Assembly (NCBI GenBank): GCA_963169055.1
Contig: CAUJFU010000103.1
Coordinates: forward strand, 1-16,574
Direction of reading: 5' to 3'
Origin: Myxococcota bacterium
GTDB taxonomy: Bacteria > Myxococcota_C > UBA6777
DNA: 16,574 nucleotides
Every line of letters begins with the position of its first letter. Position 1 is the stretch's first letter. This document shows positions 8,064 through 16,095 of the stretch, in pieces. Position numbers and translations under genes: made by a program. The notes beneath the pieces were generated by a model, which did no database searches, had not been told where the DNA came from, and worked only from the letters and a program-made list of their open reading frames with translations.

Positions 8064-8105
8064 CCCTCTTGCTACCGCGCTTTGCAATCGCCAAAGGAGT
8101 GAGCC

Positions 8106-8498
8106 ATGACCGTTCTCGCCGAATGTACCGATGCTTTGCTCTACTTGCTTGATTACATGGTCGGCATCGACAAAAATCTCGACGCCCAAGAAACGCGCTA
8201 CTTCGTCCGCATCGCACGCCAACTCCACCAAGACGACTTTCTCTCCGTCCAAAAAAAGATCCAACGCATCGCCCAACTTGGCAACGATCCCCAGCACGAT
8301 CCCCAAACTCTGCTCCAAGAAGCCTGTGCCACCATCCGAAAAGAGCAACGTACCGAAGAAGCTGTACAGATGCTGCGCAAGATGGCTGCCGTCGACGGTC
8401 ACATCCACGACCGCGAACAAGCGCTGTTTGATCAGATCTGCCAACTTCTCGGCATCCCCACTTCCCCTCTGACCCTTGACGCCAACGCCTCCTCTTAA
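8106..8498 (+). CDS. TerB-like protein, 130 aa
   Basis: A small all-helical cytoplasmic protein of the TerB-like superfamily, named after tellurite resistance but widespread in envelope-stress and defence contexts. Two family-type half-repeats are visible: LLYLLDYMVGIDKNLDAQETRYFVRIARQL near residues 11-40, and MLRKMAAVDGHIHDREQALFDQICQLLGI near 91-119. Both have the 'A.VDG.I...E...' acidic turn that contributes metal-binding residues in TerB. A strong ribosome-binding site AAAGGAG ends 6 nt before the ATG. The gene lies 42 bp after the channel-fold gene and 95 bp before the C2 gene in the same orientation, so it probably belongs to the same transcript. A biochemical role cannot be assigned. 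Confidence 0.75.
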   Translation: MTVLAECTDALLYLLDYMVGIDKNLDAQETRYFVRIARQLHQDDFLSVQKKIQRIAQLGNDPQHDPQTLLQEACATIRKEQRTEEAVQMLRKMAAVDGHIHDREQALFDQICQLLGIPTSPLTLDANASS

Positions 8499-8582
8499 CT
8501 ACAAAGACGCGAGCGTGCGGGCGCTTCTCTTGATTTGGCGCACCTGCACGATCTCTCGCGCCCTACCCCAAACATCTCGCAC

Positions 8583-8587
8583 AGGAG
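8583..8587 (+). promoter_or_regulatory. Ribosome-binding site AGGAG deciding the start at 8594
   Basis: AGGAG is 6 nt before the ATG at 8594 but only 3 nt before the in-frame GTG at 8591, so ATG 8594 is preferred. Confidence 0.65.
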
Positions 8588-8593
8588 TCTGTG

Positions 8594-9352
8594 ATGCTTC
8601 TCTTTCGCTCTCTCCGATGGTTGCTTTGTGTTGTTGTTTTCGCTGCCTCCGTGTCCTACGCCTGTCCATCGTATGCGCAAACAGAAACCTATCTCGTGAC
8701 GGTTGTCGACGCTCAGATCGCACCCCTCAAACAAAACAAGCGACGATGGGACGGCGGTTTTGGCAAAATGACTCTCCCTGATGTCTTCGTCCAATTCGAA
8801 GTCGGCGGAAAGCGCTATCGCACCACCGTGATCAACAACACCCTTCTCCCTTCTTGGAAGATAACTTGGACCCTCCAAGCCCGACCCGACGAACGCATCT
8901 ACATCAAAGTCCTCGACAAAGACCTCTCCGACAACGACCTCATCGGCGAAGGCGACGTCCTCATCGGACAAATGCCGCCCAAACTTTTCTTTGGACAAGT
9001 TCTCTCCCTCCGCATCACCGTTGAAAAAGTTTCTCCCCCCAAACCTGTGAAGCCCATTGTGCCCGTTATGCCTGTGAAGCCCGTTGTACCTGTGAAGCCC
9101 GCTGTTCCTGTTGTACCTGTGAAGCCCGCTGTACCTGTGAAGCCCGTTGTGCCTGTTGTACCTGTGAAGCCCGCTGTACCTGTGAAGCCCGTTGTTCCTG
9201 TTGTACCTGTGAAGCCCGTTGTACCTGTGAAGCCCGTTATGCCTGTGAAGCCCGTTATACCTGTGAAGCCCGTTATGCCTGTGAAGCCCGAGCAGCCGAC
9301 AACAAAGCCAGCGATGGTCCCGATGTCTCGGCCAGTTTCAAGCCCGAAGTAA
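8594..9352 (+). CDS. Secreted C2-domain protein with Pro-Val-Lys-Pro tail
   Basis: A 252-aa exported protein. Residues 1-28 are a signal peptide ([22 protein letters not shown]) with likely cleavage after SYA, before QTETY. Residues about 31-145 look like a C2 domain: [34 protein letters not shown], then [19 protein letters not shown]. The latter contains the Asp cluster typical of the third Ca2+-binding loop; C2 domains bind Ca2+ and often phospholipid. Residues about 151-234 are a [12 protein letters not shown] repeat, which should form an extended, positively charged stalk able to span the periplasm, TonB-like in look. The C-terminus is short and Ser/Pro-rich. There is no C-terminal membrane anchor or sorting signal. 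It is third in the cassette with the channel-fold and TerB-like genes. A TonB-like spanning role is only inference. Confidence 0.78.
   Translation: MLLFRSLRWLLCVVVFAASVSYACPSYAQTETYLVTVVDAQIAPLKQNKRRWDGGFGKMTLPDVFVQFEVGGKRYRTTVINNTLLPSWKITWTLQARPDERIYIKVLDKDLSDNDLIGEGDVLIGQMPPKLFFGQVLSLRITVEKVSPPKPVKPIVPVMPVKPVVPVKPAVPVVPVKPAVPVKPVVPVVPVKPAVPVKPVVPVVPVKPVVPVKPVMPVKPVIPVKPVMPVKPEQPTTKPAMVPMSRPVSSPK
9044..9295 (+). repeat. Pro-Val-Lys-Pro coding repeat, 18-bp and 9-bp units
   Basis: Units of 18 bp (CCTGTGAAGCCCGTTGTA and variants, PVKPxV) are mixed with 9-bp units (CCTGTTGTA, PVV). From about 9089 the order 18+18+9 recurs, giving a 45-bp higher-order unit seen about three times, followed by plain 18-bp units. 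Nearly all variation is in the codon pair after CCC (GTT/GCT, GTA/GTT/GTG/ATG/ATA). All length steps keep the frame, so copy number can vary without breaking the protein. Confidence 0.92.
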
Positions 9353-9685
9353 GGCGAAAGAGGGGCCTGCGGGGCGGGTGAAGTGCCTTGCTTTTTGAAG
9401 GTGTTTGTGCCACCCTCCGCCGAATAGGATAGGCGTGATATGTTGACAAAAAACGCCGTGTTCGCGCTCGTTCAAGCGACAGAGTGGTTGGTTTGAAAAA
9501 CGATGATCTGTTCGCCCCTCTCGGGGTCAAGGGGCGTAAGTCCCTTGCGGGGCGTGGTACCTCGCCCCACAACACCGTTCAGCAGCGCCCCACAAAGCAT
9601 TGAACAAGTGATGCCTATAGGAGCCGAAACATCCCATCTCTTCTAGAACACTCGCCGTCTACGCATCGAAGAAGGAACGCGACAC
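9353..9685. other. Intergenic region holding dispersed repeat copy A
   Basis: No convincing gene is present. The main content is repeat copy A (9428-9575). No T-rich terminator hairpin follows the C2 gene. Upstream of the FHA gene I found a plausible ribosome-binding site (GAAGGA near 9671) but no good -35/-10 pair. Confidence 0.7.
9428..9575 (-). repeat. Dispersed intergenic repeat, copy A (inverted)
   Basis: The reverse complement of this stretch aligns without gaps to copy B at 15942-16091. Over a 132-bp core I count about 88 identities. The best-kept blocks are CGCCCCTTGACCCCG (15 of 15), TTTTTCAAA and GTTTTTTGTC-like runs. A CCCC...GGGG hairpin can form in both copies. Both copies lie between genes. 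Confidence 0.8.
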
Positions 9686-10885
9686 ATGGCTTCACAGGCA
9701 CTGACAGGACAATATCTCGGTATTCGCTTGAGCGTGCAGTGTGATCTTCCACAAGACCCGTACTATGCGGCCAAAGATTTCTTTCCTTCCGAAGGTGCCG
9801 AAGGAATCCGTATCGGTCGAACCAAAGACTGTGATATCTCTTTGCAAGACGCGGGGGTGTCGGGGCTTCATTGTCGTTTGAAAAGCGGTCCACAGGGATT
9901 TTGGTTAGAGGACATGGGGAGTCGGAATGGGACTTATCTGGGGGGGCGGATTTTGGAGCCAGACGAGCGGGTGATCTTGCAAGACGGCGATGTGATCGAT
10001 CTGCATCCGTATCGGATTACGGTGCATTTGGGAGCGTCGGTATTTCAACAACCTGCGCCTCAAAGCGACGGGATGGACAGCACGCGTGATCTCGGAAAGC
10101 AGATGCTCCAAAGTATGTTGACAGGCGAAGAAAGCGCGACGCCGACACTTCAATGGCTCAACGCTCCGCAAGGTCCGCAATCTTTCGCTCTCAAGGAATA
10201 CGAAGACTTTACGATCGGGCGAAGCGATCAATCCTCTTTGTTTCTCAACGACGAAGCAATCAGTCGAGAACACGCCATTATCCGACGCGATTGGACAGGG
10301 GTGACCATCCGCGACCTCGAAAGCCGCAACGGTGTCGTGGTCAACGGTGTGATGGTGCGGCGTGGCAGCGAAGTCGAACTCAAACACAACGATCGCATCG
10401 TCCTTGGTTCGCATCAGTTTGTTTTTCGAGATCCTTTTGCGGCAGAGATGGCCCAAAAGCTCAACGCTCTGCCTGCGCACCTCCGCAGCGACGATGATTC
10501 TACGTTGCCGCCTACCGCCATGACCACAGGGGCTTTTGCTTCTTTGGCCGCAGGCGACGAGCCGACGTCAGGCCAATGGCAAGCCCCAAAACGCTCTGCC
10601 CCCCCACCTTCTTTTGTGCCTCCACCCAAACGCTCGATCCCACCGCCCACGACGCCTCCCGCTGCTCCTGTCTCTGCAAAAATGCCCGTGGCTTCGTCGA
10701 TGCCTGTGGCTGCGGTGAATCCGCCCTCCCCGCCGTCTACTTCGGCTTTACCCCCGTCGCCATCTCCCGTTCCTGCGCCCGTTGCGGCGCTGCGCCCTGC
10801 GCAACAAGTCTTCCTCTGGATCGGCGGCTTTCTTCTTGCCCTTCTATTGGGGATCTTGGGGTTCTTGTTGTTTTTGTCTCCTTAA
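9686..10885 (+). CDS. Tail-anchored protein with two FHA domains
   Basis: A 399-aa signalling protein. FHA domains bind phosphothreonine peptides. FHA1 covers residues about 41-114 with Gly44-Arg45, Ser59...His62 and SRNG at 79-82. FHA2 covers about 173-247 with Gly178-Arg179, SREH at 193-196 and SRNG at 213-216. The phosphate-binding Arg, Ser and Asn are present in both. Residues about 300-370 are Pro/Ala-rich and disordered. A single C-terminal TM (residues ~375-397) ends two residues before the stop, so the protein is tail-anchored with its FHA domains in the cytoplasm. There is no signal peptide. The next gene encodes a membrane Ser/Thr kinase, a natural source of the phosphothreonines it would read. 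The first ~100 codons are strongly G-rich and the last ~100 C-rich. Confidence 0.93.
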   Translation: MASQALTGQYLGIRLSVQCDLPQDPYYAAKDFFPSEGAEGIRIGRTKDCDISLQDAGVSGLHCRLKSGPQGFWLEDMGSRNGTYLGGRILEPDERVILQDGDVIDLHPYRITVHLGASVFQQPAPQSDGMDSTRDLGKQMLQSMLTGEESATPTLQWLNAPQGPQSFALKEYEDFTIGRSDQSSLFLNDEAISREHAIIRRDWTGVTIRDLESRNGVVVNGVMVRRGSEVELKHNDRIVLGSHQFVFRDPFAAEMAQKLNALPAHLRSDDDSTLPPTAMTTGAFASLAAGDEPTSGQWQAPKRSAPPPSFVPPPKRSIPPPTTPPAAPVSAKMPVASSMPVAAVNPPSPPSTSALPPSPSPVPAPVAALRPAQQVFLWIGGFLLALLLGILGFLLFLSP

Positions 10886-10928
10886 CCCCTGTTGGAGATC
10901 TTTGGAGTCTTGCTGTTTTCGTCCCTTT
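10852..10928 (+). repeat. Degenerate 45-bp-offset duplication across the FHA stop codon
   Basis: Positions 10852-10883 (end of the TM coding segment) and 10897-10928 (just after the stop) match at 25 of 32 bases. The offset is 45 bp, a multiple of three. The frame stays open for 60 codons after the stop, to the TAG at 11066. This may be a remnant of a longer hydrophobic tail. Confidence 0.35.
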
Positions 10929-11008
10929 TATCTTCGGGGTTGTTCAGATATCCCCGACTCCACAAGGAGTCGCTCGTTGTAAAGATATCACGAAAACAGA
11001 ACAGGTAT

Positions 11009-11037
11009 TTGACAAGGACAGCAATCCTGCGTAGCAT
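11009..11037 (+). promoter_or_regulatory. Sigma-70-like promoter for the Ser/Thr kinase gene
   Basis: A perfect TTGACA at 11009-11014 is followed by a 17-bp spacer and TAGCAT at 11032-11037 (4 of 6 to TATAAT). Transcription would start near 11044, leaving a leader of about 34 nt before the ATG at 11078. It lies in the 192-bp gap after the FHA gene, so the kinase gene can be transcribed independently. Confidence 0.55.
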
Positions 11038-11077
11038 GGCTCCCGATGTCTTTTCACTGCATTTTTAGCGTTGTCGA

Positions 11078-13201
11078 ATGAGTAAACAAAACGAAACCAC
11101 ACCTTGCCCTATCTGCGAACACCTCAACACGTCCAACGCTGTTTTCTGCCAAAATTGCGGAAGCAGCCTTCAGGCTCATGATCCTGAAGATCCCCTTGTT
11201 GGTCGGATGGTGGGCAATTACCGCCTCCTTCAGAGAAAAGGGGAGGGCGGATTTGGTGTCGTTTATCGCGCAGAACACCGCGAGCTTCACACTTCGTTTG
11301 CTGTCAAGATCCTTCACCCGCAGTTTTCCGCAAACCGCCAAGCTGCCGAACGTTTCCGCCGCGAAGCTTTGGCTGCAGGAAAACTTCGTCACGAACACGT
11401 CGTGTACATCGCTGACTTTGGGCAAGCCAAAGGCATCGGATACTACTACGCGATGGAGTTCTTGCAGGGCGAAACACTCAAAGAAGCTATCGAAAAAGCA
11501 CAGATCTTTCCCAAAGAGCGCATCCTGCACATCGCCCGCCAAGTGACTTCGGCGATGGATCGCGTGCATGCGCTCAAGATCGTTCACCGCGATCTCAAAC
11601 CTGAAAACATCTTCCTGATCGAAAAAGACGGATCTCCCGACTACGTCAAACTCGTCGACTTTGGTATCGCCAAGATTATGGACGAGGCCACCGCCTCCAT
11701 CACACGGACGGGACTCAGCGTCGGAACCCCCTTGTATATGTCCCCCGAACAAGCACGCGGAAACCTCCGAACACTCGACCAACGCTCCGATATCTACTCG
11801 TGGGCCATCATCGTCTACGAGATGCTGACGGGACGCCCCCCCTTCTACAGCGACAATCCGCACGATGTGGTCATGCAACACATCCGCTCGGCTGTTCCCG
11901 CCATGAGCGAGCGCAGCAAACATCGCTGCTTTAGCGATGAACTCGAAGACCTCTTCCAACGCGCACTCGCCAAAGACCCCGAACAACGCCCGCCTTCGAT
12001 GATCGCTTTCTACCAAGAACTCGAACCTTGCTTGCTCGATCCCGACGCCATCGAAGAAAAAAAGCGCACACGCGGCCCTCTGCTTTCTCTTGCACGAAAA
12101 CGCAAGAAACTCGCCCAAACCACCAAAGAAGAAAACGCCGAACATACGCCTCCGTCCAACCCCAGCGCCCGCGAGATCTTTGGTGGGGCCGCCGCCGTCA
12201 CTTCCACAGGCGAGCAATTGACCGCCAACGAAGCCCACAAACCAAACAAACCAAGCGATTGGCGCAGCGTCTTCCAAACACACGATCCCTCTGTTCAACG
12301 CGAAGCTGCTCTAGTGAGCGCCCCCCACGCCCAAGACGCCGCCCAGCCCCGAAGCATGCTCGCTTTGCCTCCCCACGCAAGCGAGCCTGTCGCCCTTCAA
12401 TACCTCAATGCCAGCGTCGAAGACACCATTCTTTCGCTCGCACCGCAACTTGAACCGCACGAAGCCTTTCGCCACGAAGAAGATTCTCACCCCGAAGAAG
12501 ACTCCTCTTCGTCCATGCGGATCGCCGATGAGATCACGCTGACCAAACCCAGACCTGCTCCCCCCAGAGCCGATTTTGACGAAGACGACGATATCGCCCG
12601 TTATGGCGGAATGACCGCCGTCCAGCGTATGTGGTGGATCTTGGGGGGCGTTGGCTTGATCTTTCTGTTTATCTTGATCTTTATCCCTTCACCGCCCCCT
12701 CCCACACCTTCGCCCAACCCCCCCACGCAAACCTCCAATCCTCCTGCCCCAACCGTGACGGTTCAACCCCTGCCTTCGGCTCAACCAAGAACTTCTCCTC
12801 GCCCTCAACCTGCGCACACTCCTCTTGAAATACCCGATGCACGGTCTGTTGTGTCGATCACTCCTTCCAACGTTCTTGTGATCCACGCCCAACCCCGCGC
12901 CAAATGCTTTGTCAACGGCCAACCCATCGGCAAAACGCCTTGTCAGATCTTGCGCACACAAAAGTCCGTCTTACTCGAATTGAAACAAACAGGCTTTCGT
13001 ACACACAGCGAACAGATCGAACCCTCGAAGATCAAGCAAGAACGCCTTGAGATCCGACTCAAACGCAGCAAACCTAAGCCCCGCACTCCAACTCAAACAT
13101 CCACCCCCACACCACCTCGCAAAACAGGGGATATCTTTGAGAACGCTGACAATCCCTTCGGCATCCAACACGATAACCCCTTTAAAAAACCCAAAAAATA
13201 G
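11078..13201 (+). CDS. Membrane Ser/Thr protein kinase with zinc ribbon and PEGA-like domain
   Basis: A 707-aa Hanks-type kinase. Residues 10-27 form a zinc ribbon (CPIC...CQNC). The kinase domain spans about 48-315: P-loop GEGGFGVV (55-62), Lys77 in FAVKIL, HRDLKPEN (170-177), DFGIAK (194-199), activation segment GTPLYMSPEQ and DIYSWAIIVYEMLTG. All catalytic residues are present, so it should be active. A long disordered Pro/Glu-rich linker follows. TM is at about 519-539, then a Pro-rich stalk and a PEGA-like domain at about 597-670 (NVLVIHAQPRAKCFVNGQPIGKTPC...) on the outer side, which may sense the envelope. No clear ribosome-binding site precedes ATG 11078, but the nearby CPIC ribbon supports the start. 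A sigma-70-like promoter lies upstream. Neighbours are the double-FHA protein and an exported TPR-like protein. The Cys-rich N-terminus could also be redox-sensitive. Confidence 0.96.
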   Translation: MSKQNETTPCPICEHLNTSNAVFCQNCGSSLQAHDPEDPLVGRMVGNYRLLQRKGEGGFGVVYRAEHRELHTSFAVKILHPQFSANRQAAERFRREALAAGKLRHEHVVYIADFGQAKGIGYYYAMEFLQGETLKEAIEKAQIFPKERILHIARQVTSAMDRVHALKIVHRDLKPENIFLIEKDGSPDYVKLVDFGIAKIMDEATASITRTGLSVGTPLYMSPEQARGNLRTLDQRSDIYSWAIIVYEMLTGRPPFYSDNPHDVVMQHIRSAVPAMSERSKHRCFSDELEDLFQRALAKDPEQRPPSMIAFYQELEPCLLDPDAIEEKKRTRGPLLSLARKRKKLAQTTKEENAEHTPPSNPSAREIFGGAAAVTSTGEQLTANEAHKPNKPSDWRSVFQTHDPSVQREAALVSAPHAQDAAQPRSMLALPPHASEPVALQYLNASVEDTILSLAPQLEPHEAFRHEEDSHPEEDSSSSMRIADEITLTKPRPAPPRADFDEDDDIARYGGMTAVQRMWWILGGVGLIFLFILIFIPSPPPPTPSPNPPTQTSNPPAPTVTVQPLPSAQPRTSPRPQPAHTPLEIPDARSVVSITPSNVLVIHAQPRAKCFVNGQPIGKTPCQILRTQKSVLLELKQTGFRTHSEQIEPSKIKQERLEIRLKRSKPKPRTPTQTSTPTPPRKTGDIFENADNPFGIQHDNPFKKPKK

Positions 13202-13259
13202 TGTTGTTCTCGTGTTGTACTCGTCTTTTCTCAACCTTTGTCGCCTCTCTTTGACACCC

Positions 13260-14351
13260 ATGCACGTACGCTTTTTTTTATCCATACACAGCTTTTTGGT
13301 TGGCTACACAACGCGCTTTTGGGTCGGCGCTTTGCTTGCTTTGGGTTGTTTTCTCTTGGCTTCGGGCAGTTTCGCCCAAAGCCCTCAACCCCCCCGCAGC
13401 GATAGCGATATCATGTCCTCTGGCCTGCTCAAAGAAGCCGAGCGCCTCTGGCGTGAAGGACTTGTTCTCGCCCGTGAGCGCAAATATCCCGAAGCCTTAA
13501 CCAAGTTTCTCGCTTCTCGCCGTCTGATCCCCGCCCAAGAACAGAAAAACGATGTTGCCCGCGCTTTGCTTTCTTATTACATCGGGCGGACTTATCACAT
13601 CCTCAATAAGCCTCTCCCCGCACGCGACAACTATCGCGGCTATCTCCGCATCGCACCCACAGGAAAACATCAAGCGCAGATCCAAATCTGGCTCAAGCAG
13701 CTTTATCCGCAGATCCGCGCAAAGCTGGCCCTTGATACCGTCCCTTCTGCACGTTGTCGGATCGAACATCCTGCCGGTGTTCACGAAGCCCAAACGCCCA
13801 TCGAACAAGAAGTCGAAGCTGGCTCTTTGTTCATCCGATGCTTAAAACAAGACTTCCTGCCCGAAGAAATGCGACTCACTCTCGCCCCACAACAGGAGCA
13901 AAATCTACGACTCGCCCTGCGTCCCAAACCCAAGCCGCGCATCGCTCCGCCTCCCCCCAAACCTCTCGAACTGCGTTGGGTTGCTTATCTTCTCGGCGGG
14001 GTCGGGCTTGCCGCGCTCGCAACTGCCGGAGGCTTCGGCGTCTCTGCGATGCTTCTCGATCAAGACGCCCAAAATAGCCGCGAGCAACGAACACCTGCTG
14101 CTTCTCGCCTTGCCATCGATCAACACAACCAAGCGCAATCCAATGCCACCCTTGCCAACGCCTTCTACATCACAGGAGGCGTTCTGACACTCGCGGGGGT
14201 GATCGTCGCGGTTGTGGTGTGGCCCCGGACTCCTCCGCCTCCAAAAACGCCCTCTATCGGCAAAGATCGTGCTTTACTTCTCAACGTGGGTTCGAGCGAA
14301 TCCGATATCCGAGGTGTGTGTGATCGAAACGCCCCAACGATTTGTTGGTGA
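13260..14351 (+). CDS. Exported TPR-like protein with PEGA-like region and two TMs
   Basis: A 363-aa envelope protein of a type common in Myxococcota-like genomes. Residues 1-39 are a signal peptide (FWVGALLALGCFLLASGSFA) with cleavage before QSPQ. Residues about 55-145 are TPR-like helices (AERLWREGLVLARERKYPEALTKF..., YYIGRTYHILNKPLPARDNY). Residues about 155-215 resemble a PEGA domain (LDTVPSARCRIEHPAGV...). Two TMs follow at about 240-264 and 301-322 with a hydrophilic loop between. The short C-terminus has two Cys (GVCDRNAPTICW). The start at 13260 is chosen because it gives a signal peptide and lies 58 bp after the kinase stop. The frame is open upstream to 13047 inside the kinase gene, and there is no good ribosome-binding site, so the start is uncertain. 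Its stop is 12 bp from the convergent histidine kinase stop. It probably acts with the kinase. Confidence 0.82.
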   Translation: MHVRFFLSIHSFLVGYTTRFWVGALLALGCFLLASGSFAQSPQPPRSDSDIMSSGLLKEAERLWREGLVLARERKYPEALTKFLASRRLIPAQEQKNDVARALLSYYIGRTYHILNKPLPARDNYRGYLRIAPTGKHQAQIQIWLKQLYPQIRAKLALDTVPSARCRIEHPAGVHEAQTPIEQEVEAGSLFIRCLKQDFLPEEMRLTLAPQQEQNLRLALRPKPKPRIAPPPPKPLELRWVAYLLGGVGLAALATAGGFGVSAMLLDQDAQNSREQRTPAASRLAIDQHNQAQSNATLANAFYITGGVLTLAGVIVAVVVWPRTPPPPKTPSIGKDRALLLNVGSSESDIRGVCDRNAPTICW

Positions 14352-14363
14352 TCCGCCAATCGA

Positions 14364-15902
14364 TTAACCCGATAGATTCGAGTTTTTCGAATTCGTTTGC
14401 AAAGGAAGAGTGATTCGAAAACAAGCTCCTGTAGCGCTGCGTGTGCTGTCGGTCACTTCGAGGTTTCCTCCTACTTCAAGCAGCGTTCGTTGACAGATCG
14501 CAAGCCCGAGTCCCACGCCTTTTCCGGGTTCTTTGGTCGTAAAAAAGGGTTCAAAGATCTTTGCACGCAGCGTTGCGGGGACGCCCGGACCGGCATCTTC
14601 GACGCAAAGCATGAGCAGGGGAGGGCCTTCTGTGGTGTGAAGCGCGGCGGATAGCCAGATCGGCCCCTTGCCCTGTGTTGCATCGGCAGCGTTGAGCAGA
14701 AGGTTGATCAAGACTTGCATCAGGGTGGAAGATTCGATGGGGACGATCGGAAGGTCAGCAGCGACTTCCTGTCGCAAGGTGGCTTGTCGAAAACGTGGTT
14801 GCAAAGACAACAGCTCGATGGCTTCTTCGATGGCTTGATTGGGCCAGCAAGAAGCGGCGTGCGTTTGTTTGGGGCGTGCGTAATCAAGCAGATCCCGAAT
14901 GATCCGATCGATGCGCTTGGCTTCTTTTTCGATGCGCTTCACAAGGTCTTGCTCGGCGTCGCCCCAAGTCTCGGAAGTCACAAGCAGATCGCTGTAGCCC
15001 ATGATGGCGCTTAGTGGATTGCCGATCTCGTGCGCTACACCAGCGGCCATCTGCCCGACAGAAGATAACTTTTCGCGTTGGATCAGTTCGTTTTGGGCGC
15101 GTTGGAGGATCTTGTTGGCTTCTTGGAGAGCTTGGAGCTGCGTTTCACGGGCTGTTTGGTGGGCTTGTAAAATCGACTCCATCCCAACAAAAGAACGCGC
15201 AAGATCGCCGATCTCGTCTTGGCGCGTCACTTCGATCTCCAAGCCGTCGCTGCGACCTTTGGTTGCAAGGTGATCCATCGCACGTCCCAAACGCTCAAGG
15301 GGTTTGACAAGACGCCTCGTAAGAAAAAGAAGTAGGATAAAGAGGATGATCGCGCAAAATAGAAAGAGGTAGATCAGAAGCAGCGTTTGATAAGCAAAAA
15401 ACGCCTGTCGATCCAAGGCGATACGCCATCGGATCCATACTGCGCCGATCTTGTTCTTGGCTTCGTATAAAGGAAAGCTCCAATCCCAAACCTCGCCGCG
15501 TTGTTGTGGGTCGCGCTGGGGTTGAAAACGCGGTGCGATCGTTTGGTGTGTGGCTTGGATGTAGAGGGCCTTTTCTTGTACGCGGATCCGCCCCATCTGC
15601 CACACAAGATGCCCCTGTGCGTCTAGGCAAAAGGCGGCTTCGGGTTGGATATGGCGGATCGTTCGAGTCCAACGGTGTAGCCATTGCAAGCGCTGCGACG
15701 TCGAAGATGTGGAGAGCGGGTGCGTTTTCCAGCCCGCCTCCAAAAAGTCCGTCATCTCTTGAAGATGCCGCCGTCGAAGCTGCATATCGCGCACCTGTGC
15801 GATGTACAGCGCAAGAAAGCTCAGCCCCATCGAAGCCAACAACATCACCAAACCCAGATTGAACGCCAGTTGGCTGCGCAGACCATAACGAAAGCTTGGC
15901 AT
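14364..15902 (-). CDS. HAMP-type sensor histidine kinase
   Basis: A 512-aa membrane two-component sensor. TM1 is at about 11-33, followed by a periplasmic sensor region of ~130 residues. TM2 ([21 protein letters not shown]) is at about 170-191, then a HAMP domain at about 192-245 ([17 protein letters not shown]...[11 protein letters not shown]) and a coiled coil. The HisKA H-box is [16 protein letters not shown] with phospho-acceptor His291. In the ATPase domain come the N-box ([12 protein letters not shown], ~400), VEDAGPGVP, and [20 protein letters not shown]. The H-box and F/G2 boxes resemble NtrB/PilS/ZraS-class kinases, which often pair with sigma-54-dependent regulators. The start at 15902 is supported by GGGAGAGG 4 to 7 nt upstream; the frame is open 21 codons further. 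No response regulator is visible here. The prepilin peptidase gene lies upstream on the same strand, 314 bp away. Confidence 0.95.
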   Translation of the reverse strand: MPSFRYGLRSQLAFNLGLVMLLASMGLSFLALYIAQVRDMQLRRRHLQEMTDFLEAGWKTHPLSTSSTSQRLQWLHRWTRTIRHIQPEAAFCLDAQGHLVWQMGRIRVQEKALYIQATHQTIAPRFQPQRDPQQRGEVWDWSFPLYEAKNKIGAVWIRWRIALDRQAFFAYQTLLLIYLFLFCAIILFILLLFLTRRLVKPLERLGRAMDHLATKGRSDGLEIEVTRQDEIGDLARSFVGMESILQAHQTARETQLQALQEANKILQRAQNELIQREKLSSVGQMAAGVAHEIGNPLSAIMGYSDLLVTSETWGDAEQDLVKRIEKEAKRIDRIIRDLLDYARPKQTHAASCWPNQAIEEAIELLSLQPRFRQATLRQEVAADLPIVPIESSTLMQVLINLLLNAADATQGKGPIWLSAALHTTEGPPLLMLCVEDAGPGVPATLRAKIFEPFFTTKEPGKGVGLGLAICQRTLLEVGGNLEVTDSTRSATGACFRITLPLQTNSKNSNLSG

Positions 15903-15941
15903 CCCACCTCTCCCTCGATATCCGATTCGGAGCGACGCTGT

Positions 15942-16091
15942 TGGTGTGGTGGAACATCGCCTCACGCCCCACTACAGACTGTCGCCCCTTGACCCCGTGT
16001 CGTTGGGGTGAATCGACGTTTTTCAAACAAACCACCGCGCCGCTTGATGTCACACGAACGCAGGGGTTTTTGTCCATCAGTGACACCTATC
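15942..16091 (+). repeat. Dispersed intergenic repeat, copy B
   Basis: Partner of copy A at 9428-9575 in the opposite orientation, about 67% identical over an ungapped 132-bp core. It ends four bases before the left inverted repeat of the MITE-like element. Translated in the matching frame, the two copies share RPLTP, FFK-TT and FLS blocks, and several differences are synonymous. Confidence 0.8.
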
Positions 16092-16095
16092 TACT

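Noticed and set aside
9273-9575. 100-codon minus-strand gene
   Set aside because: It combines repeat copy A with the antisense of the C2 gene's 3' end. Start and stop are not shared with copy B, so it is not treated as a gene.
10955-10972. Intrinsic terminator after the FHA gene
   Set aside because: A perfect 7-bp stem with an ACAA loop (CGACTCC/GGAGTCG) is present, but no T-tract follows, so termination is not supported.
11054-12298. 414-codon open frame on the minus strand
   Set aside because: Antisense to the Ser/Thr kinase, whose catalytic motifs are complete; the minus-strand product has no recognisable features.
14376-14392. Bidirectional terminator between the TPR-like and histidine kinase genes
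   Set aside because: The ATTCGA/TCGAAT hairpin is short, AT-rich and lies inside the histidine kinase coding region without a proper T-run.
15295-16086. 263-codon open frame on the minus strand upstream of and overlapping the histidine kinase
   Set aside because: It overlaps the histidine kinase TM/HAMP region in another frame and runs through repeat copy B.
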